This document shows positions 5,835-9,407 of a stretch of 9,407 nt of DNA, piece after piece. The stretch comes from Methylotenera sp. (GTDB lineage: Bacteria; Pseudomonadota; Gammaproteobacteria; Burkholderiales; Methylophilaceae), in the NCBI GenBank assembly GCA_027310735.1, contig DAIDAH010000106.1, positions 1 through 9,407 of the forward strand, written 5' to 3'. The notes under the pieces are model-generated. The model saw nothing but the letters and a program-made list of their open reading frames with translations. It was not told the origin of the DNA and did no database searches. Both the position numbers and the translations under genes were made by a program. Position 1 is the stretch's first letter. Each line of letters starts with the position of its first letter.

Positions 5835-6231
5835 CAGGTGTTTGGTTATCAATTCTTTTACATTCCGCCGAATGTGATTATGATTATAAAAACAGCTCAT
5901 AACATTCAAGGATCACACGTTTAAGCATCCTGCACAAATGATTTATGCCCTGCACTTCTAGTTAGTCATGCACTCGAACAAAGTTTCAGCCATAAAAAAG
6001 TGCCCTCACAACACCCTCAATGTGATATCACTTTTTACATCATCAATTTCCTAAGAAAACCAAGCCTAGACTCAAAAGCCAGTGAAAATTAGGTGACTAA
6101 AAGTGATGGCACTCTGCCCTCACTCTGATATCACATTTTGACTGCACAATTAGCATGCGCCACCGAGTGCAGTTGTTAAAAAGCAATTAGCATTTACACA
6201 AAAAGTGCCAAATCCAGAAACTCACACAGTT
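5835..6231. other. Non-coding leading region with short repeats
   Basis: No convincing gene is seen up to 6153. Structures present are: a hairpin ACATTC-CGCC-GAATGT (5860-5875); TGCAC at 5931, 5951 and 5969, about 20 bp apart and preceded by similar bases; inverted arms AAAAAGTG (5995-6002) and CACTTTTT (6029-6036) enclosing the palindrome GTGATATCAC (6022-6031); a second copy of TGCCCTCAC plus TGATATCAC at 6115-6134, repeating 6001-6031; and ACTGCAC (6141-6147) inverted against GTGCAGT (6167-6173). These could be binding sites for relaxosome or replication proteins. Confidence 0.45.
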
Positions 6232-6375
6232 ATGTTAGAAGCTGATGTCTTTGCTAACGGACGCAAGGCACGTTTTGCAACTGGTAATGAGTTATTCAAT
6301 GCCCTCAACAATGATGCTCCGTATTTAATGATTAATCACAAAATTCAGATTTGTATTCTAATCACGGAATCTTAG
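6154..6375 (+). pseudogene. Possible remnant of a small protein gene
   Basis: An open plus-strand frame runs from after a stop at 6151 to TAG at 6373-6375. Its middle reads like real protein: PNPETHTVMLEADVFANG followed by RKARFATGNELFNALNNDAP. The only ATG (6232) falls inside this block and has no ribosome-binding site, and there is no start upstream, so the 5' end appears lost. The last 15 residues (IQICILITES and before) may be out of the original frame. The end overlaps the end of the GNAT toxin gene on the other strand. I do not recognise the family. Confidence 0.35.
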
Positions 6376-6868
6376 CCAATGACAAAAACATAGGAGAAGG
6401 ATCAGGAGACCTATCCCCATCAAGCAGGGAGAACCCAAGATTTTGATAGAAACCAATAGCGCCTTTGTCTCCATCAAGATACATGCCATAGCTGCCGATT
6501 TGATTTGCCACATTCTTAGTCATCATTAGAGCCTCTCGCATTAAACGTTTCCCAAGATTCTGCCCTTGATACGCATTATCAATACCAAGCATAACTAACC
6601 GTGTACAAGGAATGATGCGGGGAAGAGAGCCTAACTGTAACGATGATAATGACGCCATGCTGATACTATGCTGTGCCAACGTATAAAAGCCAACGAATTT
6701 ATTGTTGTCGGCGTTATCGATTAGAACGTAGGCTACACACAATTTTTGTTTAGCCTGCTTTTTTAGACTCTGATGGACATATTTATTGATGATAGTATTA
6801 CCACAATCAAATTTTTTTTGGTCAGTGTAGGTTTGGTCCGGATCGTAGGGCGCCAGCTTGATAGTCAT
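6362..6868 (-). CDS. GNAT acetyltransferase toxin (TacT/AtaT type)
   Basis: This 168-residue protein has the features of GNAT toxins that acetylate the amino group of charged tRNA and so block translation. FDCGNTIINKYVH (20-32) is the family's FDCG-N-LN-fl opening. GFYTLAQHSI (60-69) is the strand with the usual G-YTL pattern. RLVMLGIDNAYQGQNLGKRLM (90-110) holds the acetyl-CoA loop QGQNLG. AIGFYQNLGF (137-146) carries Y141, at the position of the proposed catalytic tyrosine of TacT. Length is typical. Its ATG overlaps the antitoxin stop (ATGA). The exact tRNA target cannot be read from the sequence. Confidence 0.88.
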   Translation of the reverse strand: MTIKLAPYDPDQTYTDQKKFDCGNTIINKYVHQSLKKQAKQKLCVAYVLIDNADNNKFVGFYTLAQHSISMASLSSLQLGSLPRIIPCTRLVMLGIDNAYQGQNLGKRLMREALMMTKNVANQIGSYGMYLDGDKGAIGFYQNLGFSLLDGDRSPDPSPMFLSLAKIP

Positions 6869-7146
6869 GCATCAAACTTTTCAAGAGCTGGCAACGCCAT
6901 CAACTCTTTCATAGCTGGAGTTGGTTGATCAGTATTTCTGAGAGCTTGCACCAAATTCAACTGCCCTTGATTTGAAAGATTGATGTTAGCGTGATCTCTT
7001 ACTACCTGACGAGCTTTTTCAATCGCTGACACAAGAACGAAAGCAGTCAAATCCATGCCGTCTAAACTAGCAGCCTTGACCAATAATTCCTTCATTGATT
7101 CAGATGTTCTAAGCTCCATTCTTGCCTGACGAAGTGTAGTGGACAT
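6865..7146 (-). CDS. DUF1778 antitoxin (TacA/AtaR type)
   Basis: This 93-residue protein has an N-terminal ribbon-helix-helix (about 8-48: ARMELRTSESMKELLVKAASLDGMDLTAFVLVSAIEKA). A C-terminal toxin-wrapping segment follows (about 56-85), with the LS.....L.xaL.n...P...mkeLm pattern of DUF1778 proteins. It should neutralise the downstream GNAT toxin and, with it, repress the shared promoter. GGAGGT six bases ahead of the ATG is a near-perfect ribosome-binding site, suited to making antitoxin in excess. The pair forms a two-gene operon on the predicted leading side of oriT. Confidence 0.88.
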   Translation of the reverse strand: MSTTLRQARMELRTSESMKELLVKAASLDGMDLTAFVLVSAIEKARQVVRDHANINLSNQGQLNLVQALRNTDQPTPAMKELMALPALEKFDA

Positions 7147-7156
7147 AGTTACCTCC

Positions 7157-7216
7157 TAGCTAATTAATAGCTAACATTGTACGGATGTAAACCGTACATT
7201 GCAATGCAATTTGCAT
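7157..7216 (-). promoter_or_regulatory. tacAT promoter with overlapping operators
   Basis: On the minus strand, -35 TTGCAA (plus 7199-7204), a 17-bp spacer and -10 TACAAT (plus 7176-7181) form a clear sigma-70 promoter. A perfect inverted repeat, TGTACGG-N7-CCGTACA (7178-7198), fills the spacer and overlaps the -10. A second dyad ATGCAA-T-TTGCAT (7204-7216) lies at and upstream of the -35. A third, TAGCTA-N5-TAGCTA (7157-7173), lies between the start site and the Shine-Dalgarno. The central dyad is the best candidate for autorepression by the antitoxin-toxin complex. Confidence 0.65.
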
Positions 7217-7412
7217 GCATGGCTAACAATCTTAACTTCTTCGCCAGCATGAATTCCTAGGATGGGCTTGATATGAAATGACTGGTGAAATTATTGGAAT
7301 TAAAAATTCCATATTTAACAAAAAGATGTAACATACCACACGATATATTTTAAGTTATTGATTTAAAACAATATATTAAATATTCCATCCGTTAAATAAA
7401 AGAAGGCCAACT
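7217..7412 (+). promoter_or_regulatory. AT-rich upstream region of the small hypothetical gene
   Basis: A perfect inverted repeat GGAATT-AAA-AATTCC lies at 7296-7310. ATTCC recurs at 7382-7386. TTGATT at 7358-7363 could be a -35, but no good -10 stands at the proper spacing. AGAAGG at 7401-7406 is the ribosome-binding site, six bases before ATG 7413. Confidence 0.35.
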
Positions 7413-7721
7413 ATGCACACTAATCAATTTAACCATGAATTTAGAGATTCTTTAAATAGCTTTTGCAAATCTAATCCAGATAGGAAGCTGAACATTTGGA
7501 TCAATTCTCTTTCCAAAAATGATCTGAGTAGACTGAAGGATCAGTTGATTGGGGCCATAGCCCCATATAGTAGCCACACAACTAATCAAATCACTGACAT
7601 TCATTTATTAGCATTTGAAATAGCTTCAATGAATCGAAAAAGACGAGTTATGACCATGCAGCCAGAAAAAAGAATGACTATAATTAAAGCCTTATATGAC
7701 CAAGTATCCAGTATAGGTTAG
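7413..7721 (+). CDS. Small hypothetical protein
   Basis: This 102-residue, mostly helical, soluble protein shows no signal peptide or membrane segment, and I do not recognise its family. The N-terminal half is polar (NQFNHEFRDSLNSFCKSNPDRKLN). The C-terminal half has a basic stretch (MNRKRRVMTMQPEKRM, 75-90). A real gene is supported by AGAAGG six bases before the ATG and by the strong terminator that follows about 90 bp after the stop. It is convergent with metK and divergent from tacAT. It may belong to the accessory DNA or to the chromosomal flank. Confidence 0.6.
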   Translation: MHTNQFNHEFRDSLNSFCKSNPDRKLNIWINSLSKNDLSRLKDQLIGAIAPYSSHTTNQITDIHLLAFEIASMNRKRRVMTMQPEKRMTIIKALYDQVSSIG

Positions 7722-7812
7722 CCCTGCCATTGATGCGGCCTAATTGGAAAATTAAGTTTATCCAAATACCTATCATGTAATTCTTTTTAGCGAAGGCACG
7801 CATATATAGAAT

Positions 7813-7855
7813 TGTGAAATCCCATCTATTTTGATGGAATGGGATTTCACATTTT
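7813..7855 (+). terminator. Strong hairpin terminator between converging genes
   Basis: TGTGAAATCCCAT (7813-7825) is perfectly complementary to ATGGGATTTCACA (7839-7851), a 13-bp stem with a 13-nt loop. TTTT follows on the plus strand, so it should end transcription of the small gene at 7413. It lies 17 bp past the metK stop and, with a less regular A/T tail on that side, may also end metK transcription. Confidence 0.75.
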
Positions 7856-7867
7856 AATTCAGCATAT

Positions 7868-9025
7868 CTAAATAGATGCTCTCAATGCCGCAGCCTTATC
7901 AGTAGCTTCCCACGTAAACTCTGGCTCATCACGACCAAAATGGCCGTAAGCAGCAGTTTTAGCATAGATTGGGCGAAGCAAATCCAGCATCTTGACAATG
8001 CCTTTTGGACGCAAATCAAAATGCTCCAACACCAAAGCCGTCAACACCTCGTTCGAGACTTTACCTGTACCATAGGTTTCCACCATCACTGAAGTTGGAC
8101 GAGCAACACCAATCGCGTAACTCACCTGTACCAAACAACGTGAGGCTAATCCTGCGGCAACAATGTTTTTCGCCACATAACGACCAGCATAAGCTGCTGA
8201 ACGATCTACTTTTGATGGATCTTTACCTGAGAATGCACCACCACCATGTGGCGCAGCACCGCCGTAGGTATCGACAATAATCTTGCGACCAGTCAAACCA
8301 CAGTCGCCTTGCGGACCACCTACTACAAAGCGTCCAGTTGGGTTAACCAGATATTTGATATCACCTTTAATTAATTCTTTAGGCAACATTGGCTTGATAA
8401 TTTCTTCAATCGTCGCTTCACGAATTGCATCCAGCGTCATTTCTGGCGCGTGTTGCGTAGAAAGCACTACGGTATCAATTTTGTATGGCTTGCCATCAAC
8501 GTATTGCACTGTGACTTGTGATTTAGCATCTGGGCGTAGCCAAGGCAAACGACCATCTTTACGCAGCTGCGCCTGACGCTCCATCAAACGATGGCTTAAC
8601 CAAATTGGTAATGGCATCAATTGGGGAGTTTCATCTACGGCATAACCAAACATCAAGCCTTGATCGCCTGCACCTTGGTCTAGCGGGTCATCGTGCGCAC
8701 CATCTACACCTTGTGCAATGTCTGGTGACTGTTTGTCGTAGGCGACTAATACCGCACAACCTTTGTAGTCGATACCGTATTCTGTATTGTCGTAGCCGAT
8801 ACGTTTAATCGCATCGCGTGCTACTTTAATGTAGTCCACATTAGCTGTTGTGGTGATTTCACCTGCCAACACGATTAAACCTGTATTCGCCAGCGTTTCT
8901 GCGGCTACGCGAGCAGTAGGGTCTTGAGTTAAAATAGCATCTAAAATGCTATCGGATACTTGGTCTGCAAGTTTGTCTGGATGGCCTTCAGAAACAGATT
9001 CTGAAGTAAAAAGATATTCGTTCAT
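7868..9025 (-). CDS. metK: S-adenosylmethionine synthase
   Basis: This 385-residue cytoplasmic enzyme makes S-adenosylmethionine from methionine and ATP, releasing phosphate and pyrophosphate. Full length and key motifs are present: SEGHPDK (12-18) at the active site, GAGDQGLMFGYA (118-129, signature 1), the conserved NPTGRFVVGGPQGDCGLTGRK (228-247 and adjoining), and GGGAFSGKDPSKVDRSAAY (261-279, signature 2 with the phosphate-binding loop). AAGG six bases before the ATG supports the start. It is divergent from dapF and is a housekeeping gene, marking the chromosomal flank of the mobilizable region. Confidence 0.97.
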   Translation of the reverse strand: MNEYLFTSESVSEGHPDKLADQVSDSILDAILTQDPTARVAAETLANTGLIVLAGEITTTANVDYIKVARDAIKRIGYDNTEYGIDYKGCAVLVAYDKQSPDIAQGVDGAHDDPLDQGAGDQGLMFGYAVDETPQLMPLPIWLSHRLMERQAQLRKDGRLPWLRPDAKSQVTVQYVDGKPYKIDTVVLSTQHAPEMTLDAIREATIEEIIKPMLPKELIKGDIKYLVNPTGRFVVGGPQGDCGLTGRKIIVDTYGGAAPHGGGAFSGKDPSKVDRSAAYAGRYVAKNIVAAGLASRCLVQVSYAIGVARPTSVMVETYGTGKVSNEVLTALVLEHFDLRPKGIVKMLDLLRPIYAKTAAYGHFGRDEPEFTWEATDKAAALRASI

Positions 9026-9060
9026 TGTGCGCCTTGGGAAAATATAATAAATTTGAAATG

Positions 9061-9091
9061 TTTTTCATACTAAAGGCTAAAGCATGAAAAA
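9061..9091. promoter_or_regulatory. Inverted repeat upstream of metK
   Basis: TTTTTCAT (9061-9068) pairs perfectly with ATGAAAAA (9084-9091). After one mismatch, CT (9070-9071) pairs with AG (9081-9082), leaving a 9-nt centre. It lies 36 bp upstream of the metK start. On the metK strand TTGACC (plus 9095-9100) sits just before it and could be a -35, but I see no clear -10. It does not resemble a MetJ box or a SAM riboswitch I know, so operator or attenuator roles are open. Confidence 0.4.
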
Positions 9092-9170
9092 CAGGTCAAC
9101 GTTGAACTTGCTATTCTACCTAACTAATTAAACAATACGCATGAAAATATGTGTTAATGCAATATCAATT

Positions 9171-9176
9171 TATAAT
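9171..9176 (+). promoter_or_regulatory. dapF -10 element, possible leaderless start
   Basis: A perfect TATAAT ends six bases before the dapF ATG, which places the expected transcription start on or next to the A of the ATG. No Shine-Dalgarno and no strong -35 are visible. A leaderless dapF transcript is therefore likely if this promoter is used. Confidence 0.4.
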
Positions 9177-9182
9177 GGTCAT

Positions 9183-9407
9183 ATGAAATTAAAATTCACA
9201 AAAATGCATGGCATAGGCAATGACTTCGTGGTCATTGATGGCGTATCACAAAAATTTGATCTATCGCCTGAGCAAATCCAGAAACTGGCGCACCGTAATT
9301 TTGGCATAGGCTTCGACCAGCTGTTATTGGTTGAGCCTTCCGATGTTGCCGACTTCAAATACCGTATTTTTAACGCAGACGGCAGTGAAGTCGCCCAATG
9401 CGGTAAC
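9183..9407 (+). CDS. dapF: Diaminopimelate epimerase, N-terminal part (cut by window end)
   Basis: The 75 visible residues match the start of DapF, which converts LL- to meso-diaminopimelate for lysine and peptidoglycan synthesis. MKLKFTKMHGIGNDFVVIDG is the canonical opening, with substrate-binding N13. GIGFDQLLLVEP (41-52) and the first catalytic cysteine C73, in ADGSEVAQCGN (65-75), follow. The frame is intact up to the window edge. The ATG is the conserved family start. Confidence 0.96.
   Translation, partial: MKLKFTKMHGIGNDFVVIDGVSQKFDLSPEQIQKLAHRNFGIGFDQLLLVEPSDVADFKYRIFNADGSEVAQCGN

Noticed and set aside
9026..9182. SAM riboswitch upstream of metK
   Set aside because: The spacing and sequence do not show the multi-stem cores of known SAM riboswitch classes; only one simple inverted repeat is visible.

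Overview
The window is the junction between an AT-rich accessory region (about 1-7860) and a conserved chromosomal segment holding metK (minus strand) and the start of dapF (plus strand, cut by the window edge). The MetK and DapF sequences and the AT-rich base composition suggest a betaproteobacterium, perhaps of the Methylophilaceae (Methylotenera-like). That placement is an impression from reading the proteins, not a search result.

Layout. Positions 1-1456 hold no convincing gene. The first 1260 bases are packed with degenerate direct repeats, the main one a 16-nt core GTGCGTTCTTAGAGCG found about a dozen times in one orientation. At 1528-2199 is a TumE/TumA-type toxin-antitoxin pair, whose promoter lies inside a four-arm operator array. 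At 2365-2721 is a diverged TumA-like DNA-binding protein without a toxin partner. On the minus strand, 5611-2881 encodes a two-gene mobilization module: a ribbon-helix-helix (RHH) accessory protein with a long coiled-coil-like tail, then a TrwC/TraI-type (MOBF) relaxase. The relaxase has an intact relaxase domain, but its helicase-like domain has lost most nucleotide-binding motifs. About 100 bp upstream of the RHH gene is a sequence closely matching the F-plasmid nic site, preceded by a small hairpin and followed by a long dyad; this is the predicted oriT. The stretch to 6361 is mostly non-coding, with short inverted and direct repeats and a possible gene remnant. A DUF1778 antitoxin / GNAT toxin pair (TacAT type) lies at 7146-6362 with its own promoter and operator. 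A small hypothetical gene (7413-7721) and a strong hairpin terminator separate the accessory DNA from metK.

How it fits together. The relaxase, RHH protein and oriT would make this a mobilizable unit that relies on another element's type IV secretion system, since no secretion genes or integrase are visible. By analogy with F, the strand would enter the recipient starting at about 5745 and moving right, so tacAT would be in the leading region and the relaxase gene would enter last. The two toxin-antitoxin pairs would stabilise the element. The most notable points are the F-like nic site paired with a helicase-dead MOBF relaxase, the tumEA operator array, and the uncharacterised repeat field at the left end.
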